A DNA stretch of 64,000 nucleotides from contig JAKUCV010007469.1 of NCBI GenBank assembly GCA_028386065.3, forward strand, positions 78,258-142,257, in the 5' to 3' direction. The translations under genes were made by a program, and so were the position numbers. Shown here piece after piece: positions 22,435-34,031 of the stretch (position 1 is its first letter; each line of letters starts with the position of its first letter). This stretch comes from Turnera subulata (lineage: Eukaryota > Streptophyta > Magnoliopsida > Malpighiales > Passifloraceae). The notes beneath the pieces were generated by a model, which saw only the letters and a list, made by a program, of their open reading frames with translations, searched no databases and was not told the DNA's origin.

Positions 22435-24356
22435 AATCTCCTCAAACTTAAACTTTGCTTGTCCTCAAACAAATGATACAAAATAAACCAAAAGAGGGTT
22501 TTGAAAATCTCCACCAATTCACACAATAAAAAAGAACTCATATCAAGACTTCCAAGATAATCACCAAGAGCTTATGAAAAATTATTTAAGATCAAATGCC
22601 AAGTAAGAAAAAAAATATCATGAAAAAGCATCCATGCCATAGTCAGGCTTACCCGCACAAGCTTTCACACAAATCACTTAGCAAAAACCAACTACCCATA
22701 TGCATGCAAGAATGAATTGACATCATGAAATTTTGAAAGACAAGTCCCACAGGCAAATTCCAGAACTTAACTCCAGTATTGAATAAACACTCTCAAAAAG
22801 ATCAATAGGACTTTACAAAGGGTTGTAATGGAGTCTTGGGTAAAGGTTGATCAAAGAAAAGGTGTATATAGGAAAATCAAAGTTCAAAAATTCACTTAAG
22901 AAAGGATTGCAATAGGCATTATCAAGAAATTGAAAAGAATTCTCAAAGTGCAAGTCTTGAAATAACATCCACCATGTGATCATCAAAAGAAATTCATCTT
23001 GTTTCAAGAACCATTGATTGCGCAATTTCCATTTTTTTTGAATTTTTTTCTGAACTTTTTTCTTTTTTTTTGAATCGACTTTGCCGATTTTTTTTTATTT
23101 TTTTTTCTTTTGCACTTGACATTTCATAATATACTTGAAACAATTGAAAGTGCAAACATCTTCAATGCATAGATCTTCTTGGATGTGAAAAGATACGGTA
23201 CAATTGCACTTATCATGGAAAGAATCTTGATAAAAACATAGAACAAAAATCTCTTAAGGAACTTTGAAAGATTGGGTATGGATAACGAAAGAAAAGAATG
23301 GTAGCTATAAGGTTTCAAAGGGTTAAAGGTGGGTAAATGTGGGTAAAAAAAAAAAATTAGCTACCATGATTTAGGCTCAAAGGGGTTAAATAAGGGATAA
23401 TAATAAAGGGTAGGCTTTTTGGCTTGTTGGTTTAAACAAAGAATGCCTAAAACGTTTCTTTCATTGAGCATCTATGAGAAAAATTCGCTTTGAAAAGTTC
23501 TGAAAACTTGTTCTAGGACATATATGTTGACGCCAAAAATTTTGAAAAATAATGCATAGGGTGTCGAAAAAATGCTAGGCAAAGAATGCTAGAACTTGCA
23601 TGAATTCATCATAACTAAGCATAAACACAAGATCAATCAAAAAGCAAACTTCTTGCATCTAGAAGAAAAAATTTCAAAAGCTCAAAGTATCTCTCTTGGT
23701 TATCTATATAAAAAAAAAATCGTTTTGAAATTTTCGAAAAATTTTATTTTTTGTCATTTTTTTTGTCAATTTTTTGTAAATTTTTTATTTGAAAAATGAA
23801 ATTGGAAAAACAATTTTGAAAATAATTTTAAAATTAATTTGAAAAAGTAAAGTTGAAAACGATTTTGAAAACAATTTTGAAAAAGTAATGGCTTTTTACT
23901 AAGTAATCTAGAATCAAAAATATGCATGCTCAATATATTAAAGTCAAAAACATGCTCTTTATTGACACAAAACCAAAACAAACAAATTGAAAAGAAATTA
24001 AAAAGAAATTTATTCTCCCTCCTCAAACTTAAATCAGACAATGTCCTCATTGACCAAGAAAGAAAAGAAAAAAAGGATAAAAAGATAGGCACATAGGAGA
24101 GGCATTCTCCTCAAACTTAGATCGAAACATATATAGCACATAACGAAAGATAATCCAAGTGAGAAAGAAAGTAAGATTCAACCATAAGAGAGATAGAGAA
24201 ATAGAAATTGCATTGCCACTAGGTGTTCATGACACCAAAATTAAATACAATTGACATGAAATTTAAATTGACACGAGGATGACTAGTATTTACTACATCC
24301 TATAAAAGTAAAGACATAAAGCAATAAAAACAAACACATAGAATGATGATACATGA
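22435..24356 (-). other. 3' untranslated region of the Athila-like element
   Basis: AT-rich, no recognisable gene. It includes T-rich tracts at 23028-23112 and runs of TTTTGAAAA-type repeats at 23720-23890. CTCCTCAAACTTAAA occurs next to the LTR and again near 24020 and 24110, suggesting duplicated polypurine tracts. Confidence 0.6.
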
Positions 24357-24358
24357 AA

Positions 24359-24956
24359 CTACTCGGCAAGTTTGTTCTCTATGTTCTCTAGCTTCTTCCT
24401 AAGTTGAGCGACGGTCTTCTCTTGTTCATCCAATTTGCCGCACGTGACTGTCCCTAACTTATCAACAATGTCAACCAACTTATCCATTTGAGAGAGGTGG
24501 TCTTGTTGAGATTGGCGATGCCATCGACTTGAGCTTCCCATCCCATGAGAAAATCGAAGAAGTTGGAGGAATCGGATTCCACGGATGATGTAGACGATGG
24601 TGGCTTACGGTGGATCGGTTGTGAGCTAACACAAAAGCATTCCTCATCAACCTCTTCTTCATCACTAAAAGGATATGGATCAATCGGTTCATGGAGTTCT
24701 AAGGCCATAGCTGCGGCAACACGCTTATGCACAGTCTCAATTGCGGGGTCAGAAGGGGTCAAAGTGTAGAGATCTAGGTTAATTCTTAAAAATTTTGTGA
24801 TATGAGTGATCAGTCCTCCACATGCTGTCTCGCCTTCTCCTTTGAAAATATGAGCAAAATTCTGCAGCAACCAAAATCCTCCATTGAGTTTGTACCCATG
24901 TACCATGCAAAAGAGAACAAAAAGCTCATCACATTGCACCTTGTGTGCATCTTTGG
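24359..24956 (-). pseudogene. C-terminal part of the gypsy third ORF
   Basis: The minus-strand frame entering at 24956 has a hydrophobic HGYKLNGGFWLLQNF segment, then GLITHITKFL, an acidic SDEEEVDEE stretch and a Ser-rich linker. A shift near 24540 moves into a coiled-coil frame (MDKLVDIVDKL, then LRKKLENIENKLAE) ending at 24359. Gypsy elements of the Athila group carry a third ORF in this position, often called env-like, with unproven function. Its N-terminal side is cut off by SIRE-2 at 24957. Confidence 0.6.
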
Positions 24957-26208
24957 TGTTAGAATAGGTGCCCTACGCTAGAGGGGGGTGAATAGCGTTT
25001 TATGGACAAAATCAAAAACTTGCAGCAAATAATTTCGGAATTGAAAGAATGAAGGATACACCAAATTTTATACTGGTTCACACACACAATTTCTGTGGCT
25101 AGTCCAGTCCTCCGAGAGACTCTCTCGGAGAATTAACTATCTAAGTTAAGCTTTCGGGTGCTTAACAAACCGTTTACAGACCTAGAGCTCGAGTCACACG
25201 AAACTCTCCTTACTTGCTTGAAGGTACCTCACTTCAAGACTTTCCTCACAGAAAGAAAGAACCTCTCCCTATGAATTATAGCACGGGAACTAACCTCCCA
25301 AATAATGTATGGCAACAAAATATAACACTCAAAACAGAAACTCTCTCAAGAGTGGTTATTGAGCAACAATGTAAGCACTATAAGGCAACTCTCAATTTTC
25401 AAAGGTATTAGCTCATAAAAAGTGTATGAATGTTTTTCAATGTATGCTTGATCATATGAAGAGTTGATATTTTTAAAGAGAGGTTTAATGCCTCTATTTA
25501 TAGCTTAAAAAACTTATATGGCTGTTGGGAACAAGTTTTGAATTAGACAAGATAACATGCAAGATGGAAAGGGATTTTTGATTCTAACGGCACAACATCG
25601 ATGTTGGGTATCACAACATCGATATTTGTCCGTTGGATTTGAATTATTGAAGCCAACGGTCACTAAAACATCGATGTTTGCATAGCCAACATCGATGTTT
25701 TCAGGAACAACATCGATGTTTACAGTACCAACATCGATGTTTTGGTGCTTCGCAAAAAAAAAAAATATTGTAATGTTGATTTGTAAGAACATCGATGTTT
25801 CAACAAATAACATCGATGTTATTTTGTTGAATTGTCATAACATTGATGTTATGTAATCCAACATCGATGTTGTGGTGCTTCGCTAAATTTTAAAGAAACT
25901 TTGAAGATCAGAACATCAATGTTGGGGTACAAAACATCGATGTTTAGTGCTTAAAACTTGTTTTTGTGTTGGATGATTGGTGAAGTGATGCATGAGGAAA
26001 CACCGATTTTGTTTGAGCTAATAACTTGGAAGATTTAAGTGTTAACCTTGTACAAATGAGTTCTAAGTTCTATTTCAATTCTTGTGCCCTTCTTCACTTC
26101 TCATTTTGAGCTTCTTGAGTGATTTCTTTTTGCTTGGATTGTTGTGATTGGTTTGTCAATATCAAAACCTGTGTGAAGTAAAACATGCATTAGCAACATA
26201 GTGTAACA
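24957..26208 (-). repeat. 3' LTR of SIRE-2 with ATCGAT palindrome array
   Basis: On the plus strand it begins TGTTAGAATAGGTGCCCTAC and ends GTGTAACA, so TG...CA on the element strand. Its 5'-most plus-strand part (CCCTACGCTAGAGGGGGGTG) matches the end of the SIRE-3 LTR. It holds about twelve copies of AACATCGATGTT or one-base variants between 25594 and 25944, mostly paired 21 bp apart, including a run of four at 25669, 25690, 25711 and 25732. Confidence 0.9.
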
Positions 26209-26435
26209 ATTTCCCCCTTTTTGATAATGACAAACAAGAAGAGAAGAAGTATATGTCAAAGGGATTAAAAACGAATTAAGCTTAAGTCAATTTGATTCCC
26301 CCTTAAACTTAGCACATTGCATTTCATGTCATCTACTCTTTTATCTTCCCCCTTTTGTCATTAGCAAAAAGAAATAACAATGACATTAGTAAACTAAAGA
26401 TTAAAGTAGTGCAACATAAGACTAAAGCAAAAGAG

Positions 26436-27250
26436 TTAGAGTTGAGAAGGAGGTGTTCTAGCTTGCGTCTTCATCATCATCTTCGTTCCCACCACCATCC
26501 ACATCCATCGGGTCATTGCTCTCATTTCCGATGTATTCATCATCATCATTGTCGAAGTTGTAACCTTGAAAGGTAGTGTGATATGGTGGAGGTGTGTACT
26601 TGACACGAGCAAAGTAGGAGCGAAGGGCGTGACCCTGTCGTTGAACCTCCGTGTCAATCCGATCAATTGATCGTCCCATGCTATTGACACTTAATTGGAG
26701 ATTGCGGATGGAGGCAGCAATAGAGTCAAGTGTTGCAGCAGGGGCTTGGTCTTGAGAAGCGGGTACTGGAGGAGCTGCTACTCGGGCATGCCTTGGTGTT
26801 TCAGCGGATGATCCAGTGTGGAAGGTGGCGTCATCAATTGCCCAGAGCTTGGAATGAGGGGTGAGTTCACCAACATGAGGATTTATCCCTGCACTCATCA
26901 AGATAGATACAACCAAGAAAGCATAAGGAAGGGGATGATTATTGGACGTATGTTCAGCCATATGCATGAGCACAAATCATGCCCAATTGATGGGAGCCCC
27001 GTGGATGATGGCATGAATGATCTTATCGTCTTCAATTATGAAGTTCGTGTGATTCCCGGGTCTTGGTTTGATCACCCGAGTGAGCAGATAGAAGAGCACC
27101 CTATATTCCGGGTTGATGGAATGGATTGTCGGCCGGTTGTAGCGGTTTCATTTTACTTCCGTGAAACCGAGGTCAGTGAGAAGAGTAGCTTCATGAAGTG
27201 TGAGAAAATGAAGAGGAAAGTCCAAATTTTTTTAGTGGAGACCAAAATAT
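26436..27250 (-). pseudogene. Sirevirus env-like / plant transposon protein remnant
   Basis: The minus-strand frame includes YRVLFYLLTRVIKPRPGNH, then IHAIIHGAPINWA, a stop, and HPLPYAFLVVSILMSAGI. This resembles the plant transposon protein domain found in the extra ORF of Sireviruses. A Pro/Ala linker, a helical segment with LDSIAASIRNLQ and a very acidic end (DNDDDEY, then NEDDDEDAS) follow, ending at about 26458. Stops before 27130 show decay. The function of this extra protein in Sireviruses is not established. Confidence 0.6.
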
Positions 27251-27309
27251 AGCTGTTGGAGCATTGAAAACAGGCTCCAACGACCATTTTTTTTGAAAAT
27301 CAACAGTGC

Positions 27310-27756
27310 AACATCGATGTTGGAGGAAGAAACATCGATGTGGGACACTGTGCAATGGCTAATTTTTTTAAACAACAGGGGCAGAACATCAATGTGTAAA
27401 CGAAAACATCGATGTGGGACACTGTGCAACGACTATTTTTTTTAACAACAGCGTCTAAACATTGATGTTTTAAAAAAATAACATCGATGTTTGAGACGTT
27501 CGGCCAAAACATTTTGTTGAATCTCAACGTCAGAACATCGATGTGTTACTGTGAAACATCGATGTCAGAAACTTTCGGCCGAGTCCACTTAATCTGCAGA
27601 ACATCGATGTGTGTTATGGCAACATCGTTGTTGTGACCGTTAAAAAAAATGGATTGAGAAAACTCCCCTGAACATCGATGTGGCATTGGGTAACATCGAT
27701 GTTGTCATACTTCGGCCTCATATAACATCGATGTTGTTATCAGAAACATCGATGTT
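27310..27756. repeat. Internal ATCGAT palindrome array of SIRE-2
   Basis: Seven doublets of AACATCGATGTT or close variants, starting near 27310, 27385, 27458, 27534, 27599, 27670 and 27723. Centres within a doublet are mostly 21 bp apart (20 or 22 in two). Several right-hand copies end GTG or GTC instead of GTT, keeping the ACATCGATGT core. Confidence 0.92.
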
Positions 27757-28079
27757 GCAGTTTCGCAAGACTTTGTTCGCCCTGTCTCTTGGCCTGATCG
27801 AGGAGTACCTGCAAAACAAACTTAGAAGTTCCTCCGACGCTCAAGTTAGCAATTTTATAACACATTAGAATGATGCTAAGATGCACAAATAGTACTGATA
27901 CCTAAGTAATAAATTTTTCAAAAAAAATATCGTCTCAGATTCTTATGCCTTGAAGGCGTTCATACAGGAGTATTTTTGTCGCTCATGCACCGGACTCGAG
28001 GTACCGTCACATCAGTCTCGGTACGATCCCTTCGGATTGCGAAAAATTTGTACTAGTAGCCAGAAAACATACCACGTAA

Positions 28080-29138
28080 TCACACAATAATTAGACCAAT
28101 GCCAAGATTTTCAAACATCGAATCCTTGAGGATCAAAAATATTTTGGAGGATTGATGATAGAGATCTGCTTTTCCTGTTACCAATGAAAGATATCTTTGG
28201 CTTTCTCGGAGGTGATGAATCAATAATTAATTTGATGCCAAGATTTTCAAAAAGCAAATCTGTGATGATCGAAGAGTGTTTGGAGGGATGTGGAATGAAA
28301 TCTATTGGTCTGGTTACCGAGGAAAAAAAAATTCTATAAGAGTCAAAGCGGTAGAACGTGTGTACTCAAAAGATCATTTCAAAAGAAGATTTTCTAACCC
28401 ACATACAGAGAAAAGTATCAAAATTATTTGAACCCAAAAAAAAAAAAAAAAAGGCCTTCCCCATCATCAGTGTTTTTTGTTCAAGGTGCTTCCTTAGGAA
28501 GACGTAACCAATTAGCCTATAGCCTAATTCAAGAACGTCTAGAGGAATTGCCAAATGAGCTTGGCAGAATTCCTTGCTTAGTTTTTGTCGATGAGCTCTA
28601 CTTGTCCAGATTCTTTGTTTCTTCTATGGAAGAAACAATCTTCCTGGAGGATCAAAGTACACTTAGAACCTCTTTTTACGGCTCTTTTGACTCCATCATG
28701 TTTTTCATTTCTGAAAGACTTGAGGGATTTCAGTTAGAGCCCACCTGTCAGTACCTAGAGCAAGGTAGTTATTACCAGATTACAATGACTGCCCAGAAGG
28801 TGCCTCCTGTAAGTAGGTTACCTCCAACCTGGCCAAAGATGCGATTGCTGGTGTGGAACTGCAGAGGAATCACCCGGCGCTCCCAGGAATTTGTAGGTAC
28901 CTTGAGGGATCTCAAAAATTAATATAAGCCCAATATGATATTACTTACGGAGACCCAGTGGCAACCCGAGGATGATCATGGTGTTCTTCCACTTTGTTTT
29001 GCTCCAGCAAACCGATTTGAACTGCATGATCAGAACAACTCTGGAGGCATGTGGTTTTCATGGGATGACAGCCTTAGAATCAACATAGCTAGTGATTCTA
29101 ATAATAGTTTTAGAGTCAATGCTGAGCCCGCAAGATAA
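28080..29138 (+). pseudogene. Antisense ORF copy 1: unknown domain plus half LINE endonuclease
   Basis: From about 28450 a plus-strand frame of some 230 codons encodes an unrecognised domain (FFVQGASLGRRNQLAYSL, LVFVDELYLSRFF, SIMFFISER) followed by the N-terminal half of an exo/endonuclease (LLVWNCRG; ILLTETQW with a metal-binding Glu). It stops at 29136-29138 before the C-terminal catalytic motifs. One in-frame TAA interrupts it at 28920-28922. Upstream, MPRFS-like words appear twice (near 28110 and 28230). It is antisense to SIRE-2. A homologue with the same end lies at 35941-36624. WNCRG and LLTET are L1-type endonuclease motifs; the first domain is unknown to me. Confidence 0.7.
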
Positions 29139-29436
29139 ATTGTAATACTTATGTTTAGTTGTGAGATAATGCATGAATGTAAGCATATGTGCGATTGTAA
29201 TATTATGAAATAGTGTGAGCGTGTGTGTGTGATTGTAATGAAATATTATGAAATAGTGTGAGCGTGTGTGTGTGTGATTGTAATGAAGGAATTCAGGTTT
29301 TATGATCTTTGTATGTGTGATAATTATGATGAAAGAATGTATGAATTTAGATTATTGTAGAGTCAAGAATGCCAAGTTCAGTACGAATGCGAAAGAATGA
29401 CTCTTTCTCCAAGGGTTTTGTAAAAATGTCTGCTAA

Positions 29437-30708
29437 TTAAAATTTTGTGTCCATAAATTCAATAGCTATGTCTCCCTTGAGAACATGATCTCTAATAAAC
29501 TGATGTCTAATGTCAATATGTTTAGTCCTTGAGTGTAAGAATGGATTCTTAGTTAGACTTATGGCACTAGTATTGTCACACCTAAGAGGAATGTGATTGA
29601 TGTTAAGACCATAATCCTCTAGTTGTTGTTTCATCCAAATGATTTGAGCACAACAACTACCAGCTGCAATGTATTCTGCCTCGATGGTGGATAATGCTAC
29701 ACTAGCTTGTTTCTTACTAAACCAAGAGACTAAGGAGCCGCCGAGTAAGTGACAAGTTCCACTAGTACTCTTACGATCTAGTTTGCATCCTACAAAGTCT
29801 GAGTCAGAATAGCCTACGAGTTGAAGTGTAGAACCTTTTTGATACCATAGTCCAACATTAGTTGTGCCTATTAGGTATTTCATAATTCTTTTAATTGCCT
29901 TAAGATGAGACCCTTTAGGGCATGCTTGATACCTAGCACATAAACAAACGCTAAACATAATGTTTGGCCTACTTGCAGTTAAGTAGAGAAGGGATCCGAT
30001 CATAGCTCGATACTTTTTGACCTCAACTTCCTTACCTTTCTCATCCTTGTCTAGATGTTCAGAAGTGCTCATTGGTGTGGCCATTTCCTTTGATCCGTCC
30101 ATTTCAAAGCGCTTAAGCAATTCCTTGCAATACTTTGATTGTGAGATGAAAGTGCCTTCCTTCATTTGTTTGACTTGCAGTCCCAAAAAGAAGGTCAATT
30201 CTCCCATCATGGACATCTCAAAGTCGCTGGTCATCATAGCAGAGAATTCCTTGCACAAGGATATGTTAGTAGCACCGAAAATGATGTCATCTACATAAAT
30301 TTCTATTAAGAGGATGTCATTGTATTTACTTTTAATAAAGAGTGTAGTATCAACCTTTCCCCTTTTGAACCCATTGTCCAAAATAAATTTGCTCAAGCGT
30401 TCATACCAAGCTCTAGGAGCTTGCTTAAGACCGTAGAGTGCTTTCTTAAGTTTGAAGACATGATCAGGAAATGCATGATCTTCAAAGCCTGAGGGTTGAT
30501 TAACATACACTTCTTCTGGAATGAAGCCATTTAGAAATGCACTTTTAACATCCATTTGATACAACTTAAAGTCCATTGATGATGCAAATGCAAGCAATAA
30601 GCGAATGGCTTCTAATCGTGCAACGGGTGCATATGTTTCTTCAAAATCGATTCCCTCTTCTTGATTATAACCTTTTGCTACTAACCTAGCTTTGTTTCTA
30701 GTTATTAT
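29437..30708 (-). pseudogene. SIRE-2 reverse transcriptase and RNase H
   Basis: The frame enters at 30708 with [18 protein letters not shown], then [11 protein letters not shown], the catalytic [10 protein letters not shown], RNase H motifs [17 protein letters not shown] and [14 protein letters not shown], and ends at about 29437 near FMDTKF. Over 386 codons from 30597 it has no stop, making it the best preserved pol piece in the window. It lacks the C-terminal DIFTKPL tail and everything upstream of RT. Closest in style to the Sirevirus (SIRE/Maximus) RT, like SIRE-1. Confidence 0.92.
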
Positions 30709-31467
30709 GCTCTCGGGTCGGTGCTGGTGTCAGCGTGCCTTGGTGCGTTTTGGTCCGGTTTGGCGCGCCTGTAGGTGCTGGTTGGCGTGCCCGCGGGTGT
30801 GCCTTGGTCTCTCGTTGGTGCGCGCTGGCGGGTCGGCTGGGGCGCGCTGGCCTGCACGTTGGTGCACCTTTGTGCGTGCTGATGCGCGGCTGGTGCGTCT
30901 TGGCTAGCCCGTTGGTGCGCTACTTGTCCTCCTTATGCACCAATGGTACGTAAAAACCCAATTTTTTTGTTTATTCGATTTTTTTTGTGTTTTTCTATTT
31001 TTTTCGATTTTTATCTTTTTAATGTAATATGAAAAAGTGAAAAATCCTAGGGTGCTAGAAAAATAAAGAAAATCCCAAAAACTAATCCTAAAAATTTTCT
31101 CTCTATTTTAGCCTAGTTATGAGCTTGCCATCGTAACCTACGGGTAAGTGCTAAATATATATGGATGCATCAAAACAAATAGAATCCAACAAAGCCCTCA
31201 AGCAAATCATTACACAAATTACGCAGAAAAGTAAAAGTTTGAGTTTAAGAAAAGCTTCTCTGATTAATTTGATGAAGAATTCGTCTTGACCCTTCCTCAA
31301 TGTGGTTGATCTCTCCTCGAAAAGTTCCTCCTTTCTTGCAATCTGCATAGACTCAAAAACAAAAACAAAAATTAATAAAAAGAAAAGACTGAAAATACTA
31401 AATTGTGGGTTGCCTCCCACACAATGCTTCTTTACTGTCGTCTTAGCTGGACTGGATGGATGGGCGG
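30709..31467 (-). other. Gypsy sequence between integrase and third ORF, with GC-rich repeat
   Basis: 30709-30930 is strikingly GC-rich with irregular repeats of TTGGTGCGCGCTGG type. 30960-31140 is T- and A-rich. 31390-31470 includes GGGTTGCCTCCCACACAAT, matching the GTGGGAGGCAACCC motif common behind gypsy integrase genes. No complete ORF; the GC-rich part could be a Pro/Ala/Arg-rich coding remnant. Confidence 0.5.
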
Positions 31468-31963
31468 TTATGGTAGATCATGAAGCTTTTCGGTGAATCG
31501 CCTTCCATGAAAATCGCCTTGATTGTAGACTTTCAGCCTTTGACCATTCACTTTGAAAATTCCACTTCTTTCACTCCATATATCAATTGCTCCATGCTGA
31601 TAGACCTTCATTACAGCAAAAGGTCCCGACCATCTCAACCTCAGCTTCCCAAGAAATTGCTTCAATCTTGAATTGTACAGCAAAACTTGGTCACCTTCCT
31701 TGATTTCGCGTCAAATGATGTGCTTATCGTGCGATCTCTTTGTTCTTTCTTTGTAGATCTTTGCATTGATAGGCATCTAATCGCAATTCTTCAAGCTCAT
31801 CAAGTTGAAGGAGACGCCTTTCCCCAGCTTTCTTCAAATTGAAATTAAGAGCCTTTATTGCCCAATAAGCTTTGTGCTAGATCTCTACGGGCAAATGGCA
31901 TGACTTGCCATAGACCAACTTGTAGGGGGTGGTCCCTATTGGCGTTTTGTATGCAGTTCGTTA
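31468..31963 (-). pseudogene. Gypsy integrase C-terminal region
   Basis: On the minus strand the frame continues the core cut at 39486: RTAYKTPIG, LVYGKSCHLPVE, HKAYWAIKAL, then SRLKQFLGKLRLRWSGPF and the tail to HDLP with a stop at 31468. These are the conserved post-core motifs of Athila/Tat-type integrases. In-frame stops and shifts show decay. The join to 39486 across SIRE-3 loses only a few codons. Confidence 0.85.
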
Positions 31964-33486
31964 TGTTAGAACTCATAGTTCATTACAGGTTTTGATAATT
32001 GACAAACCAATTCCAGATCATGACAAAGATGAAGGAAAAAGAATGAAGCAAAAAGAAATGAAAGCAATCCTCAAGTCAAAGAAACCAAATCAAGAGCAAA
32101 GGATCAAAGTGAATGAGCACAAGAATTGAAGAGCCAAGAAATAAGAGTTAGATCCATAAATTGTACAAGGTATAACACTCAACTCTTCTAGGACATTGGC
32201 TCAAAATAAGATGAATTTTGCTCATGCATAACATAACATACTTCCAAGCATAAAAATATTTTTCGAGCCATGAACATCGATGTTATGGATTTAAACATCG
32301 ATGTTCCTGCCTTTGCACAATTTTTCAAAACAGGCAGAAGGCTCAGAACATCGATGTTGGCATCCCAAACATCGATGTTCTAGTGACCGTTGCTTTTAAA
32401 ACTAGTCACAACATCGATGTTCCCATTTGTAACATCGATGTTCCATATTGGTCAGTTTTCAATTTGATTTTGTCGAACCAAAATAACATCGATGTTGTGG
32501 ATTTAAACATCGATGTTCCTGCCGTTGAACAATTCTTCAAAACAGGCAGTAGGCTAATAACATCGATGTTGGACTCCCAAACATCGATGTTCTCATGACC
32601 GATGCATTTGAAAACACTTTTGCATAAGCACAACATCGATGTTCTATTTCATAACATCGATGTTCTTTAAATACTCAGCTTGAATCATTTTTCACAGAAG
32701 CAAAATAACATCGATGTTGTAATGAAAACATCGATGTTCTTCACAAATCAATTTTCATTTCATTTTCACAGAATCAAAATAACATCGATGTTGGGATGGA
32801 GAACATCGATGATTTAGTTACCGTTAGCCCACAATTCAAATTTAATGGGCAAAACATCGATGTTCTACCTTTAAACATCGATGTTTTAGCCGTTGAGCAA
32901 ACAACTTTTCAGCACCCACTATGTTTTGTTTAAGATTTTTTTTGGGTGGATTTAAAACGGCTCTATAACTTTTCAGAGCTATAAATTGAGCATTTTTAGC
33001 TCTGTTTCAAGATGAATAAACTCTCAACATTCAAGCATTCATTCCATACATTCATCAAAATTATTATTGAGCCAATATCCTATTGAGGATTTGAGAGTTG
33101 CCTTTTAGAGCTTAATCTTGTATACTCAAATCTACTCTTTGAGAGGGTTCTTTGTTTGAGTGATTGAATTGTATATTCATACACCTTAAGGGAGGTTAGT
33201 TCCCTTGTTGAGATTCATAGGGAGAGGGTATATCTTCCTGTGTGAGAAGTCTTGAAGTGAGGTATCTTCAAGAAAGAGTGCTGAAGTTCATGTGACTTGA
33301 ACTCTCAGGTTTAGGATTCTTGTGACTAGAATTCCTAGGTTGTAACGGTTTGTTAAGCACCCGTAAGCTTAACACTAGATAGTGAAATCTTCAAGTGAGA
33401 CTTGAAGGACTGGATTAGCCACAAGTTAGTTGTGTGTGAACCAGTATAAAAATTCTTGTGTCCTTCAATCTTTCAATTCCGCAATT
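31964..33486 (+). repeat. SIRE-3 LTR A with nine ATCGAT doublets
   Basis: Starts TGTTAGAACTCATAGTTC and is colinear with LTR B until the sequence gap. About two dozen single-base differences were counted against LTR B. The palindrome array spans 32273-32885: nine doublets, eighteen palindromes, doublet starts about every 64-76 bp. Doublets 1-3 and 4-6 form a higher-order repeat of about 212 bp, sharing CAAAACAGGCAG. Confidence 0.93.
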
Positions 33487-34031
33487 NNNNNNNNNNNNNN
33501 NNNNNNNNNNNNNNNNNNNNNNNNNNNNNNNNNNNNNNNNNNNNNNNNNNNNNNNNNNNNNNNNNNNNNNNNNNNNNNNNNNNNNNNNNNNNNNNNNNNN
33601 NNNNNNNNNNNNNNNNNNNNNNNNNNNNNNNNNNNNNNNNNNNNNNNNNNNNNNNNNNNNNNNNNNNNNNNNNNNNNNNNNNNNNNNNNNNNNNNNNNNN
33701 NNNNNNNNNNNNNNNNNNNNNNNNNNNNNNNNNNNNNNNNNNNNNNNNNNNNNNNNNNNNNNNNNNNNNNNNNNNNNNNNNNNNNNNNNNNNNNNNNNNN
33801 NNNNNNNNNNNNNNNNNNNNNNNNNNNNNNNNNNNNNNNNNNNNNNNNNNNNNNNNNNNNNNNNNNNNNNNNNNNNNNNNNNNNNNNNNNNNNNNNNNNN
33901 NNNNNNNNNNNNNNNNNNNNNNNNNNNNNNNNNNNNNNNNNNNNNNNNNNNNNNNNNNNNNNNNNNNNNNNNNNNNNNNNNNNNNNNNNNNNNNNNNNNN
34001 NNNNNNNNNNNNNNNNNNNNNNNNNNNNNNN
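33487..34031. other. Assembly gap (545 N)
   Basis: Run of N. By comparison with LTR B, about 75 bp of LTR A, the primer site and the gag N-terminus should lie here. The right edge falls inside a 279-bp gag tandem repeat, so collapsed repeat copies may explain the gap and its true length may differ. Confidence 0.95.

Larger units (their letters stand above)
24957..30708 (-). mobile_element. Sirevirus-like element SIRE-2, 5'-truncated
   Basis: On the minus strand: RT and RNase H (30708-29437), an antisense ORF (28080-29138, plus strand), a palindrome array (27756-27310), an env-like remnant (27250-26436), a polypurine tract AAAAAGGGGGAAAT (26222-26209) and the 3' LTR (26208-24957). It lies in the third-ORF region of the gypsy element. 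Gag, protease, integrase and 5' LTR are absent, and no target duplication can be defined. Confidence 0.87.

Noticed and set aside
22813..24092. Minus-strand frames rich in Phe and Leu
   Set aside because: They arise from A- and T-rich runs in the gypsy 3' untranslated region; no family motif.
29220..29285. GTGTGT microsatellite as a regulatory element
   Set aside because: A short imperfect duplication of GAAATAGTGTGAGCGTGTG; nothing links it to a function.
30692..30953. Overlapping Arg/Ala/Leu-rich frames in the GC-rich tract
   Set aside because: Two frames are open at once, the composition is that of a degenerate repeat, and there is no start context or domain.
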